From the NCBI RefSeq assembly GCF_025061645.1, contig NZ_JANYMP010000018.1, forward strand, positions 62,001 to 126,000: DNA of 64,000 nucleotides. The letters run 5' to 3'. This document shows positions 20,912-29,260 of this stretch, in pieces. How positions within the stretch are numbered: the first letter of the stretch is position 1; every line of letters begins with the position of its first letter. The position numbers were made by a program, and so were the translations under genes. The notes beneath the pieces are model-generated. The model had not been told where the DNA came from. It worked only from the letters and a program-made list of their open reading frames with translations, and ran no database searches. Source of the stretch: Umezawaea endophytica (GTDB lineage Bacteria; Actinomycetota; Actinomycetes; Mycobacteriales; Pseudonocardiaceae).

Positions 20912-22432
20912 ATGTCGAGGCTTCTCCGGATCGTGGCGACCGCGTCCGTCGCCGCACTGCTGCTGTCGTCCTGCGACGGGGGCGTCACGATGAACCAGGC
21001 GGAGGGCACCGGGGGCGTCGCGCCGCCGGTCGCCCCCCAGAAGCAGGCGCAGCGCGCCACCCCGAAGGACCCGGTGGCGGTCGCGTCGGACCGGTCGCGC
21101 GGCAGCGCGGGTGTCATCGCGGTGGGCGGCGGCGACTCGCCCTACAACTACGGGCCGACGGTGCTGGTGGAGAACGGCCGCAACCGGATGTGGTGGTGCA
21201 GCCAGCTCGGTTACGCCGTCCCGGCGGGCGACGACCTGCTGTACGCCGAGAGCGCCTCGCTGACCGGGCCGTTCACCGCGCCCAACGGCGCCACGGCCCA
21301 GCCCGTGCTCAGCGGCAGCGTCACCGGCTTCGACGGCGTGCACACCTGCGACCCGTCGGTCATCCACGTCGGCCAGACCTACTACCTCTACTACACCGGC
21401 GCTTCCGGCGACCACGCCCACGGCAACGCGATCGGCGTCGCCACCAGCACCGACGGCATCTCGTGGCAGCGTGCGCACAACGGCCAGCCGATCGTCGGCC
21501 CGGCCTACGACACCATCCGCGACAACACCTACGGCGCGGGCCAGCCCGCTGTGCTTCACCTGAACGGCTGGTTCTACCTGATGTTCACCGACACCACCGG
21601 CTCGGCGGCGGGGTGGAACGGCGCGGGCCAGTTCGTGCTGCGGTCGAAGGACCCGCTGTTCCTGTCCGGCGTGCAGGCGCTGGGCGTGCGCGGGTTCTCC
21701 GCCGTGTCCGGCACCAACTCGCCGCGCGCCCGTTCGGTGGTCGACGCGTTCAGCGCGGACTGGATGTGGGTCGAGGCGCTCGACGCGTTCGCCATCGCCC
21801 ACGAGACCGACACCGGCACGACCATCACCTTCTGGAACTCCGACTTCACCCTCACCCCGTATGAGCCGGTCACCGTGCCCGGCCCGTGGCGCGAGGGCCC
21901 AGGTCTCGTCCGCACGTCCGAGGGCCACGCCCCCGTCGCCGCCGACGACCCGTGCGGCCGCGTGCCGATCGACGTCGTCCGCGCCACCGTCGACGGAGCG
22001 GCGGGCGCGCCGACCGACCTGACCCACTTCGGCATGGACCTCGCGGGCGTGCCCGGCTGCGCCACCAAGGAAGCGGCCACCGTGCTGGACGGCGTCGCCG
22101 TCCCGTCGCCCGAGCGGACGATGGACCTGGTCGTCGGCGGCAAGGTCGTCCGGCTGGAGCGGCGCTCCGTCACCGACCGCCTCGCCAGGACCGTGCTCGA
22201 CCACCGCCCGGCGATCGTCGACCAGCTCCCGGTGGCCGCGCTCATCCCGGCGGGCGCGGAGGTCCTGCGGTCGCCCGACGGCCAGACCGGCGTGCTCGTC
22301 GACGACGACCAGCTCTGGCTCATCGGCGCGGACGACGTGGCCGCCCTCAACTCCTCGCCCGTCCGGCACACCACGCGGGCGGAGTTCCTCAAGTACACCC
22401 CGGCCGGAGACCTGACCAAGCTCCGCGGCTAG
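20912..22432 (+). CDS. Lipoprotein with glycoside hydrolase 43-like beta-propeller
   Basis: A 506-residue lipoprotein: signal peptide with lipobox LLLSSC (Cys about residue 21), a Pro/Gln/Thr-rich spacer, then propeller-like blades. YNYGPTVLVENGRNRMWWC, HTCDPSVIHVGQTYYLYYTG, GVATSTDGISWQRA and GAGQPAVLHLNGWFYLMFTD are the GH43/GH117-type repeats in which an Asp and a Glu often act. The last third (VDLTHFG.. to the end) is not recognised. It probably binds or trims extracellular sugar polymers. The ATG at 20912 gives the best signal peptide; GGAGG lies 11 bases upstream. A TACACT hexamer at 20859-20864 may be the -10. Confidence 0.7.
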   Translation: MSRLLRIVATASVAALLLSSCDGGVTMNQAEGTGGVAPPVAPQKQAQRATPKDPVAVASDRSRGSAGVIAVGGGDSPYNYGPTVLVENGRNRMWWCSQLGYAVPAGDDLLYAESASLTGPFTAPNGATAQPVLSGSVTGFDGVHTCDPSVIHVGQTYYLYYTGASGDHAHGNAIGVATSTDGISWQRAHNGQPIVGPAYDTIRDNTYGAGQPAVLHLNGWFYLMFTDTTGSAAGWNGAGQFVLRSKDPLFLSGVQALGVRGFSAVSGTNSPRARSVVDAFSADWMWVEALDAFAIAHETDTGTTITFWNSDFTLTPYEPVTVPGPWREGPGLVRTSEGHAPVAADDPCGRVPIDVVRATVDGAAGAPTDLTHFGMDLAGVPGCATKEAATVLDGVAVPSPERTMDLVVGGKVVRLERRSVTDRLARTVLDHRPAIVDQLPVAALIPAGAEVLRSPDGQTGVLVDDDQLWLIGADDVAALNSSPVRHTTRAEFLKYTPAGDLTKLRG

Positions 22433-22833
22433 TGCGACCCCTTGGGCTGCGGCGCCACGTTCCCCAGGCCCATCCCGACCGCCGCCGACGCCAGCACCAC
22501 CAGCGCGGTGAACGCGGCCCCGCCGGTCAGCGCGGGCCACAGCGACTCGACACCGGTCTGGTCCACCAGCGCGCCGGTGCCGACCACCCCCACCACCCCG
22601 GCCAGCGGCCCCGCCACCAGCGAGGCGAAGAACCAGCACATCCCACGCCCGTCGAACCGCCGCCACGCGTCCAGCGCGCCCCACAGCACCGCGATCACCA
22701 CGACGAGCCCGAACGCGATCACCCGGACCGACGAGCCCGCTTCGGGACTGCGCACGTTCACCGCCACGACCCCCGCCTGCACGGCGCCGTGCAGCAGACC
22801 CATCCAAAACCCCCGGACCAGCCACGCACCCAT
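22429..22833 (-). CDS. Small four-helix membrane protein (B-4DMT family type)
   Basis: A 134-residue protein with four hydrophobic segments and the family-like pattern MGAWLVRGFWMGLLHGAVQ at the N-terminus and VLWGALDAWRRFDGRG in the centre, which resembles the actinobacterial B-4DMT putative transporter family. The substrate is unknown. Its stop and that of the convergent lipoprotein share CTAG, a four-base tail-to-tail overlap. Confidence 0.7.
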   Translation of the reverse strand: MGAWLVRGFWMGLLHGAVQAGVVAVNVRSPEAGSSVRVIAFGLVVVIAVLWGALDAWRRFDGRGMCWFFASLVAGPLAGVVGVVGTGALVDQTGVESLWPALTGGAAFTALVVLASAAVGMGLGNVAPQPKGSH

Positions 22834-22887
22834 GCCGGACAGGGTAGTGCCAGGTGGGACCATGAGTACCTGCACGGAGGGAGACAG

Positions 22888-24801
22888 GTGGATCACGGCC
22901 AGCACGCTTTGGCTTCCGGCCAATCGACGGTGAACCAGGCGGGACGCGACGTCGTGGTCAACAACTACGCCGCCGGACCTCCGACCGGCGCGTGGAACGT
23001 TCCGCCCCGCAATCCGAACTTCGTCGGCCGCGTGGACGCCTTGGCCACGCTCGACGGTCTCGCGGTTCAAACAGTTCGCGGGATGGGCGGCGTCGGCAAG
23101 ACCCAGTTGGCGGTCGAGTACTGCTACCAGAACTCGGATAGCTACGACGTCGTTTGGTGGATCTTCGCCGAAAACCGGGCCCTGATCCCGGACCAGCTTC
23201 ACCTGCTCGGCAAGGCCCTCCGCCTCGACCTCCCGGCCGATACCAGGGCCGCTGTGCCGTTGCTGCTGTCCCACCTGCGCAACCGGGGCCGTTGCCTGCT
23301 GGTGTTCGACAACGCCGAATCCGTGCACGACATCAGGGACTACCTGCCCTGGTGCCGGGTCTTGGTGACGACCAGGCGGGCTGGGTTCGACGCCCTTGGC
23401 GACGTGCTGGATCTCGACACCTTCACCCGGCCCGAATCGATCACCCTGCTTCGTCAGCGGGCCATGATCTCCGAAGGAGGAGCCGATGACCTGGCCGTCC
23501 TGCTGGGTGACCTGCCACTCGGGCTGGAACAGGCCGCTGCCTACTTGAAGCAGACCGGCATGCCGGTCGACGAGTACCTGAACCTGCTGCGCAGCAACCC
23601 CGAGTTGATGGCTGGCCAGGGCGTGGACGGCCACCGTCCGGCGTCGGATTCAACCCTGGCCACGGTGTGGACCATGAGCTTCACCCGGCTCGACCCTAGA
23701 GCCGCGACCGTGCTGCAGGTCTGCGGTTACCTCGGCCCCGAGGCGATCCCGCTCTCCCTGTTCGACGAGTTTGGTTCGCCCAGTATGGCGGTCGCGCCGC
23801 TGGTGGACTACTCGCTGGCGCAGCGCGTCGACGATCGACTGGTCATGCACCGCATGGTGCAGTTGGCGGCTCGGCGCAACGCGGAGGACGTGGCCTGGCC
23901 ATCACCGCACCCGCTGGTTCGTGCCGCGACCCTGCTTTCGCGGGCACTACCCAGAGACCACGAAGGTCCCGAGTCATGGCCAGTGTGGCGGATTCTGCTT
24001 CCGCACGTCCTCACCGTGCTCGGCCACGATCTCAAACTCGGGCTGCTGGACGGCGACCTGCTCGTGCGCCTGCTGGACCAGGCCGGAGCCCATCTTCAGG
24101 ATTTCGGTGAGTTCGACAAGAGCCGGGAACTGCTCGAGCGTGCTCTTCTGGTTGCCGAAGGGGCGGCGTGCCCGGACCACCGCAACGTCGGGACGATTCT
24201 GAACAACCTGGCCGCGGTGTTCATGGAACTGAGCAGGCCCGCCGACGCGTTGCCTCTGCTGGAACGATCGCTCGACATCGCGGAGTCTGCAGGAGGGCGT
24301 GACTGCTTCGCGATCGGCTCAATACTTAACAACCTCGGGCTGGTTCAACGCGACCTGGGCGACCTGGTCGCGGCTCGGGAGTGGCTCGAACGGGCGCTGG
24401 CGGCGGACCAAGCCGATTTCGGGGCCGCTCACCCGCAGGTCGCTATCGTCCAGAACAACCTGGCACTCGTCTTGACCGATCTCGGTGACCTGGTCGGTGC
24501 ACGCCGCCTGCTGGAGGAGGCGTTGAGGGTCGGCGAGGCGACCCTCGCTCCAGGGCACCCCGCCATCGCCACCCGGTTAAACAACCTCGGCCTGGTGCTG
24601 GGGAAGCTAGGTGACCTCGCCATGTCGCGGATGGTGCTCGAGCGCGCACTCGTGATGGACGAGGCGTCGTTCGGCCCCGTGCACCCGACGATCGCGACCC
24701 GCTTGAGGAATCTCGCGGGAATCCTGCGCAAGCAAGGGCTCGCTGCAGAGGCGAGGCCGCTGCTGGACCGGGCCGGTGAGATCGATGACCGACTTCCGTA
24801 G
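22888..24801 (+). CDS. STAND NTPase (NB-ARC-like) with tetratricopeptide repeats
   Basis: A 637-residue signalling NTPase. Residues 11-27 hold a short strand motif, STVNQAGRDVVV. The NB-ARC-like module follows: P-loop GMGGVGKT (65-72), Walker B CLLVFDNAE near 146, VLVTTRR near 166, GDLPLGLEQAA near 208 and a winged helix ending in DRLVMHRMVQLA, comparable to the MHD motif. From about residue 400 there are four to five TPRs of the ILNNLAxVxxxLGDLxxAxxLLERAL type. Such proteins act as ATP-switch receptors; relatives serve in transcription control or phage defence, with an effector that is usually N-terminal. No effector domain is seen here. The GTG has GGAGGGAGA upstream. Confidence 0.85.
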   Translation: MDHGQHALASGQSTVNQAGRDVVVNNYAAGPPTGAWNVPPRNPNFVGRVDALATLDGLAVQTVRGMGGVGKTQLAVEYCYQNSDSYDVVWWIFAENRALIPDQLHLLGKALRLDLPADTRAAVPLLLSHLRNRGRCLLVFDNAESVHDIRDYLPWCRVLVTTRRAGFDALGDVLDLDTFTRPESITLLRQRAMISEGGADDLAVLLGDLPLGLEQAAAYLKQTGMPVDEYLNLLRSNPELMAGQGVDGHRPASDSTLATVWTMSFTRLDPRAATVLQVCGYLGPEAIPLSLFDEFGSPSMAVAPLVDYSLAQRVDDRLVMHRMVQLAARRNAEDVAWPSPHPLVRAATLLSRALPRDHEGPESWPVWRILLPHVLTVLGHDLKLGLLDGDLLVRLLDQAGAHLQDFGEFDKSRELLERALLVAEGAACPDHRNVGTILNNLAAVFMELSRPADALPLLERSLDIAESAGGRDCFAIGSILNNLGLVQRDLGDLVAAREWLERALAADQADFGAAHPQVAIVQNNLALVLTDLGDLVGARRLLEEALRVGEATLAPGHPAIATRLNNLGLVLGKLGDLAMSRMVLERALVMDEASFGPVHPTIATRLRNLAGILRKQGLAAEARPLLDRAGEIDDRLP

Positions 24802-24838
24802 CCCTGTGCGACGCGGCCGATACCCCTACTCTGCTGGT

Positions 24839-25921
24839 ATGCCGCTGCACGCACCGCGTCGCGCCGCACTGCGCGCCATGCTCGTGGACCAGGGCCTCGA
24901 CGCCCTGCTCGTGACCGACCTCCTGAACGTCCGGTACCTCACGGGCTTCACCGGGTCGAACGCCGCGCTGCTGGTGGCCGCCGACGGCGAGAAGCGCACG
25001 GTGTTCTGCACCGACGGGCGCTACCAGACGCAGTCGCGGTCGCAGGTCCCGGACCTGGAGCGGGTCATCGACCGGCCGTGCGACCTGGCGCTGGCGGCCA
25101 GGGCGGGCAAGGACGGGCACCGGGCGGTCGGGTTCGAGAGCCAGCACGTGACGGTGGACGGCCTGGACGGGCTCGCAGGCGTGGTGGACGGGTTGGTGCG
25201 GGCGTCCGGGCTGGTCGAGCGGCTCCGGCTGGTGAAGGACGACGCCGAGGTCGATGCCCTGCGGATGGCGTGCGCGGCGGCCGACCGGGCGCTGGTCGAC
25301 CTGATCGAGCACGGCGGTCTGCGGGTCGGGCGGACCGAGCGGGAGGTCGCGCGCGAGCTGGAGAACCGGATGCTCGACCACGGGGCGGACGGGCCGTCGT
25401 TCGAGTCGATCGTGGCGGCCGGGGCGAACTCGGCGATCCCGCACCACCGGCCGACGGACGCGGTGCTCAAGGCGGGCGACCTCGTGAAGCTGGACTTCGG
25501 GGCGCTGGTCGGCGGCTACCACTCCGACATGACGCGGACCCTCGTGCTCGGCCAGGCGGCGGACTGGCAGCGGGACCTGTACGACCTGGTCGCGCGGTCG
25601 CAGGCGGCCGGGCGGGCGGCGTTGCGGCCGGGCGTCGACGTGCGCGCGGTGGACGCGGCGTCCCGGCAGGTGATCGTGGACGCGGGGTACGGGCCGCAGT
25701 TCCTGCACGGGCTCGGGCACGGCGTCGGTTTGCAGATCCACGAGGCTCCGGCGCTGTCCAAGTCCGGTGAAGGTACACTTTCCGCCGGTATGGCGGTCAC
25801 CGTCGAGCCCGGCGTCTACCTGTCGGGAGAGGGTGGTGTCCGCATCGAGGACACGCTCGTGGTGCGTGAGAACGCGCCGGAGCTCCTCACCCTGACCACG
25901 AAGGAACTCGTGGTCGTCTAA
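24839..25921 (+). CDS. pepQ: Xaa-Pro aminopeptidase/dipeptidase (M24B)
   Basis: A 360-residue creatinase-fold metallopeptidase that removes residues next to proline. The metal ligands of the M24 family are visible: VKLDFGALVGGYHSDMTRT (two Asp), LGHGVGLQIHEAP (His), VTVEPGVYL (Glu) and GGVRIEDT (Glu). The ATG at 24839 lacks a ribosome site but has TACTCT seven bases upstream, suggesting a leaderless transcript. It precedes efp and nusB, as in other actinobacteria. Confidence 0.9.
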   Translation: MPLHAPRRAALRAMLVDQGLDALLVTDLLNVRYLTGFTGSNAALLVAADGEKRTVFCTDGRYQTQSRSQVPDLERVIDRPCDLALAARAGKDGHRAVGFESQHVTVDGLDGLAGVVDGLVRASGLVERLRLVKDDAEVDALRMACAAADRALVDLIEHGGLRVGRTEREVARELENRMLDHGADGPSFESIVAAGANSAIPHHRPTDAVLKAGDLVKLDFGALVGGYHSDMTRTLVLGQAADWQRDLYDLVARSQAAGRAALRPGVDVRAVDAASRQVIVDAGYGPQFLHGLGHGVGLQIHEAPALSKSGEGTLSAGMAVTVEPGVYLSGEGGVRIEDTLVVRENAPELLTLTTKELVVV

Positions 25922-25972
25922 GCGCCCGCTCCGCCGGGCCCGCCCCTTGAGACAACAGGAGAGACCACCACC

Positions 25973-26536
25973 GTGGCCACGACCAACGACCTGAAGAACG
26001 GCCTGGTGCTGAACCTCGACGGCCAGCTCTGGACCGTCACCGCGTTCCAGCACGTCAAGCCGGGCAAGGGTGGCGCCTTCGTGCGCACCACGTTGAAGCA
26101 CGTCCTGTCCGGCAAGGTCGTGGACAAGACCTTCAACGCGGGCACCAAGGTCGAGACGGCCACCGTGGACAAGCGGACGATGACGTTCCTCTACAAGGAG
26201 GGCAACGACTTCGTCTTCATGGACAACGACACGTACGACCAGATCACCGTGCCCAGCGAGACCGTCGCCGACGCCGCGGGCTACATGCTGGACAACACCG
26301 ACGCGATGGTCGCGACCCACGAGGGCGTGCCGCTGTTCGTGGAGCTGCCGACCTCGGTCGAGCTGCTGATCCAGCACACCGACCCCGGCCTCCAGGGCGA
26401 CCGCTCCACCGGCGGCACCAAGCCCGCCACGCTGGAGACCGGCGCCGAGATCCAGGTGCCGCTGTTCGTGACCACGGGTGAGAAGGTCAAGGTCGACACC
26501 CGCGACGGTCGCTACCTCGGCCGTGTGAGTAGCTGA
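25973..26536 (+). CDS. efp: Translation elongation factor P
   Basis: A 187-residue EF-P that helps ribosomes through polyproline stretches. The modification loop is KPGKGGAF near residue 32 with the conserved lysine. Three beta-barrel domains of normal length are present, ending in [19 protein letters not shown] precedes the GTG. The proline-rich start of the aroC-aroK repeat frame would be a typical EF-P client if translated. Confidence 0.96.
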   Translation: MATTNDLKNGLVLNLDGQLWTVTAFQHVKPGKGGAFVRTTLKHVLSGKVVDKTFNAGTKVETATVDKRTMTFLYKEGNDFVFMDNDTYDQITVPSETVADAAGYMLDNTDAMVATHEGVPLFVELPTSVELLIQHTDPGLQGDRSTGGTKPATLETGAEIQVPLFVTTGEKVKVDTRDGRYLGRVSS

Positions 26537-26537
26537 C

Positions 26538-26957
26538 GTGGGTGCGCGCAGCAAGGCCCGCAAACGCGCGGTCGACATCCTCTTCGAGGCCGACCTGCGT
26601 GGCGAGGACCCGGTGACGCTGGTCGCGGGCCGGGTCGGTTCGGCCGACGTGCCCCCCGTGAACGACTACACGGTGACGCTCGTCGAGGGCGTGAAGGCGC
26701 ACCAGGCGCGCATCGACGACCTGATCTCGGAGCACGCCGAGGGCTGGACGTTGCAGCGGATGCCCGCGGTCGACCGCGCGGTGCTGCGGATCGGCCTGTA
26801 CGAGCTGCTGTGGGCGACGGACGTGCCGGACGCGGTCGCGATCGACGAGGCGATCGAGCTGGCGAAGGGTCTGTCCACCGACGACTCGCCGCGCTTCGTC
26901 AACGGCGTGCTCGGCCGGATCGCGGTCATCGCGGACCAGTTGCGCGCCGTCCTCTAG
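26538..26957 (+). CDS. nusB: Transcription antitermination protein NusB
   Basis: A 139-residue all-helical NusB that binds boxA with NusE during rRNA transcription. Family signatures: ARSKARKRAVDILFEADLRG at the N-terminus, RMPAVDRAVLRIGLYELLW and KGLSTDDSPRFVNGVLGRIA at the end. It follows efp by one base; a bidirectional terminator separates it from bldD. Confidence 0.95.
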   Translation: MGARSKARKRAVDILFEADLRGEDPVTLVAGRVGSADVPPVNDYTVTLVEGVKAHQARIDDLISEHAEGWTLQRMPAVDRAVLRIGLYELLWATDVPDAVAIDEAIELAKGLSTDDSPRFVNGVLGRIAVIADQLRAVL

Positions 26958-26970
26958 CACCGGCTGGACG

Positions 26971-27008
26971 GACCAAGGCCACCTCGGTGATCCGGGGTGG
27001 CCTTGGTC
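26971..27008. terminator. Bidirectional terminator between nusB and bldD
   Basis: GACCAAGGCCACC (26971-26983) pairs perfectly with GGTGGCCTTGGTC (26996-27008); loop of 12 bases. It lies between two convergent genes. Confidence 0.75.
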
Positions 27009-27011
27009 GTC

Positions 27012-27500
27012 TCAGTCCTCCTTGGCCGGGCGGGCCTCAGGCGGGAGGACGCCCCAGTCGATGAGCTGCTCGGTGAGCTCGCCGGGGGTCATGTCGTAGA
27101 TGATCGCGAGCGAACGCAGGTCCTCGGTGCGGATCGAGAGCACCTTGCCGTTGTAGTCGCCGCGCTGGCTCTGGATGGTGGCGGCGTACCGCGCGAGCGG
27201 ACCCACCTTCTCGGCCGGTAGCTGTTGCAGCCGTTCGAGGTTGATGACGATCTTGGTGGCAGGCTCGGCGCCCGACGGCACCCGGCCCTCCGGCAGCAGT
27301 TCGGCCACCGGCACCCCGTAGAAGTCGGCCAGTTCGGCCAGCTTCTGCACGGTCACGGCTCGGTCGCCCCGCTCGTACGAGCCGACGACCACGGCCTTCC
27401 AGCGACCGCCGGACTTCTGCTCGACGCCGTGCAGGGACAAGCCCTGCTGCTGCCGGATCGCGCGGAGCTTGGCCCCCAACGCCTTGGCGTAGTCGCCCAT
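27012..27500 (-). CDS. bldD: Developmental master regulator BldD
   Basis: A 162-residue BldD, the DNA-binding repressor that links cyclic di-GMP to sporulation in mycelial actinobacteria. The helix-turn-helix is at about residues 6-69. The C-terminal domain carries the cyclic di-GMP signature RGD-X8-RxxD: Arg113-Gly-Asp115 and Arg124-Thr-Glu-Asp127. Both halves of the bipartite motif are intact, so the protein should dimerise on the tetrameric nucleotide. A BldD-type box lies 66-78 bases before the start. It is divergent from the pyrimidine operon. Confidence 0.93.
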   Translation of the reverse strand: MGDYAKALGAKLRAIRQQQGLSLHGVEQKSGGRWKAVVVGSYERGDRAVTVQKLAELADFYGVPVAELLPEGRVPSGAEPATKIVINLERLQQLPAEKVGPLARYAATIQSQRGDYNGKVLSIRTEDLRSLAIIYDMTPGELTEQLIDWGVLPPEARPAKED

Positions 27501-27565
27501 GTGGCGGTTCTCCGTTCATTCGCCCCGTCAGCCGGTAGGGGACTGGGCCGGGGAGGTCAGACTCA

Positions 27566-27578
27566 ATACGCAGAGTAA
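27566..27578. promoter_or_regulatory. BldD box upstream of bldD
   Basis: ATACGCAGAGTAA fits the pseudo-palindromic BldD consensus TNACNCWGNGTNA at eight of nine specified positions, only the first base differing. Located in the bldD-pyrR divergent region, it is likely an autoregulatory site as known in Streptomyces. Confidence 0.65.
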
Positions 27579-27722
27579 TGATTGCTCTCCGTGGTCGCCA
27601 GGTCAAGCTGATCTCGTCAGTCCATGAGGGCGAGAGCCGCGACACCACCCGTCAGGTGGGCGCCCCGTGCCTGATACCGTGCAGGTCAGCCCGGTCGAAG
27701 CCGGGTGTCCGACGTCCTTTAA

Positions 27723-27754
27723 GGACCCGTCCTGTGAGGCGGGGAAGGAGGTCC
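27723..27754 (+). promoter_or_regulatory. PyrR-binding RNA leader that masks the pyrR ribosome site
   Basis: The leader holds TCCTGTGAGG (27730-27739), an exact match to the PyrR-binding loop consensus UCCNGNGAGG, closed by CCCG/CGGG (27726-27729 with 27740-27743). An outer pairing, GGACC (27723-27727) with GGTCC (27750-27754), would bury the AAGGAGGT ribosome site of pyrR. This suggests translational repression by PyrR with UMP bound, as described for mycobacteria, instead of the Bacillus antiterminator system. No terminator hairpin lies between it and pyrR. Confidence 0.7.
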
Positions 27755-27758
27755 AACC

Positions 27759-28331
27759 GTGGCGCCACGTCAACGTGGTGCGACGGATCCGGCCGGGGAG
27801 CGCGAGCTTCTCTCGGCTGGTGACGTCGCACGCACTGTCGCCCGAATGGCCCATCAGATCATCGAGAAGACCGCTCTTGATGCACCGAGCGCACCCGCAG
27901 TAGTCCTGATGGGCATACCGAGTCGGGGAGCGCCACTCGCTCGCCGACTGGCCGTCAAGATCGCGGAGTTCAGCGGCGTCGAGGTGCCGACGGGCACGCT
28001 GGACGTGACCCTCTACCGCGATGACCTGCGGAGAGGTCCCACCAGGCCGCTGGAGACGACGTCACTCCCCGAAGGGGGGATCGACGACCGCCTCGTGGTG
28101 CTCGTGGACGACGTCCTCTTCTCCGGTCGCACCATCCGCGCGGCCCTCGACGCCCTGCGCGACCACGGCCGCCCGCGTGCCGTGCAACTCGCGGTGCTCG
28201 TCGACCGCGGGCACCGGGAGCTGCCGATCCGCGCGGACTACGTTGGCAAGAACGTGCCGACTTCGCGCACCGAGGACGTGGCCGTCCTGCTGGACGAGTT
28301 CGACGGGCGCGACGGAGTGGTGCTGAAGTGA
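27759..28331 (+). CDS. pyrR: PyrR bifunctional pyrimidine regulator / uracil phosphoribosyltransferase
   Basis: A 190-residue type I phosphoribosyltransferase that binds pyr mRNA when UMP or UTP is present and may also salvage uracil. The PRPP motif [13 protein letters not shown] is at about residues 113-125; [17 protein letters not shown] binds the pyrimidine/phosphate side. The GTG has AAGGAGGT seven bases upstream, inside a predicted PyrR-binding hairpin. It overlaps pyrB as GTGA and heads the pyrimidine operon. Confidence 0.93.
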   Translation: MAPRQRGATDPAGERELLSAGDVARTVARMAHQIIEKTALDAPSAPAVVLMGIPSRGAPLARRLAVKIAEFSGVEVPTGTLDVTLYRDDLRRGPTRPLETTSLPEGGIDDRLVVLVDDVLFSGRTIRAALDALRDHGRPRAVQLAVLVDRGHRELPIRADYVGKNVPTSRTEDVAVLLDEFDGRDGVVLK

Positions 28332-29260
28332 AGCACCTCCTGTCCACCGAGGACCTCGACCGCGCGGCCGCCACGTCGATCCTCGACACCGCGGACAACC
28401 TCAAGCGCGCGCTGCTCGGCCGGGAGGTCCGCAAGCTCCCGACGCTGCGCGGCCGCACGGTGATCACCCTGTTCTACGAGAACTCCACGCGCACCAGGGT
28501 CTCGTTCGAGATCGCGGGCAAGTGGATGAGCGCGGACGTGATCAACGTGTCCGCGGGCGGGTCGAGCGTGAGCAAGGGCGAGTCCCTTCGCGACACCGCG
28601 CTCACGCTGGCCGCGGCGGGCGCGGACTGCGTGATCGTCCGGCACCCCGCGTCCGGCGCGGCGCACCGGCTCGCGGGCTGGCTGTCGGCGGCGGGGACGT
28701 CCGTCGTCAACGCGGGCGACGGGATGCACGAGCACCCGACGCAGGCCCTGCTGGACGCGGCGACGCTGCGCGAGCGGCTCGGCTCGATCGAGGGCCGCCG
28801 GATCGCCATCGTCGGCGACGTCCTGCACAGCCGGGTCGTCCGGTCGAACGTGCACCTGCTCGCCGCGCTGGGCGCCGACGTGGTGCTGGTCGCCCCGCCG
28901 ACGCTCCTGCCGGTGGGCGTGCAGAACTGGCCCGTCACCGTCTCGCACGAACTCGACGCGGAACTGCCCAGCCTGGACGCGGTCATGCTGCTGCGCGTGC
29001 AGGCCGAGCGGATGCACGGCGGGTTCTTCCCGTCGGCCCGCGAGTACTCGATCGCCTACGGGCTCAACGAGAACCGCCTCGGCCTCATGCCGGAGCACGC
29101 CGTCGTGCTGCACCCCGGTCCGATGCTCCGCGGAATGGAGATCGCCTCGGCGGTCGCCGACTCCCCGCGCGCGGCCATCACCGACCAGGTGCGCAACGGC
29201 GTCCACCTGCGCATGGCGGTCCTGTACCACCTGCTTGCCCATGAGGAGGAGAATTCGTGA
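28328..29260 (+). CDS. pyrB: Aspartate carbamoyltransferase catalytic subunit
   Basis: A 310-residue ATCase that joins carbamoyl phosphate and aspartate. Carbamoyl phosphate loop STRTR at residues 53-57, Lys83 in SSVSKGES and HPTQALLD near 136 are present. No regulatory subunit (pyrI) follows, as usual in actinobacteria; control is expected from PyrR. Overlaps pyrC by four bases. Confidence 0.96.
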   Translation: MKHLLSTEDLDRAAATSILDTADNLKRALLGREVRKLPTLRGRTVITLFYENSTRTRVSFEIAGKWMSADVINVSAGGSSVSKGESLRDTALTLAAAGADCVIVRHPASGAAHRLAGWLSAAGTSVVNAGDGMHEHPTQALLDAATLRERLGSIEGRRIAIVGDVLHSRVVRSNVHLLAALGADVVLVAPPTLLPVGVQNWPVTVSHELDAELPSLDAVMLLRVQAERMHGGFFPSAREYSIAYGLNENRLGLMPEHAVVLHPGPMLRGMEIASAVADSPRAAITDQVRNGVHLRMAVLYHLLAHEEENS

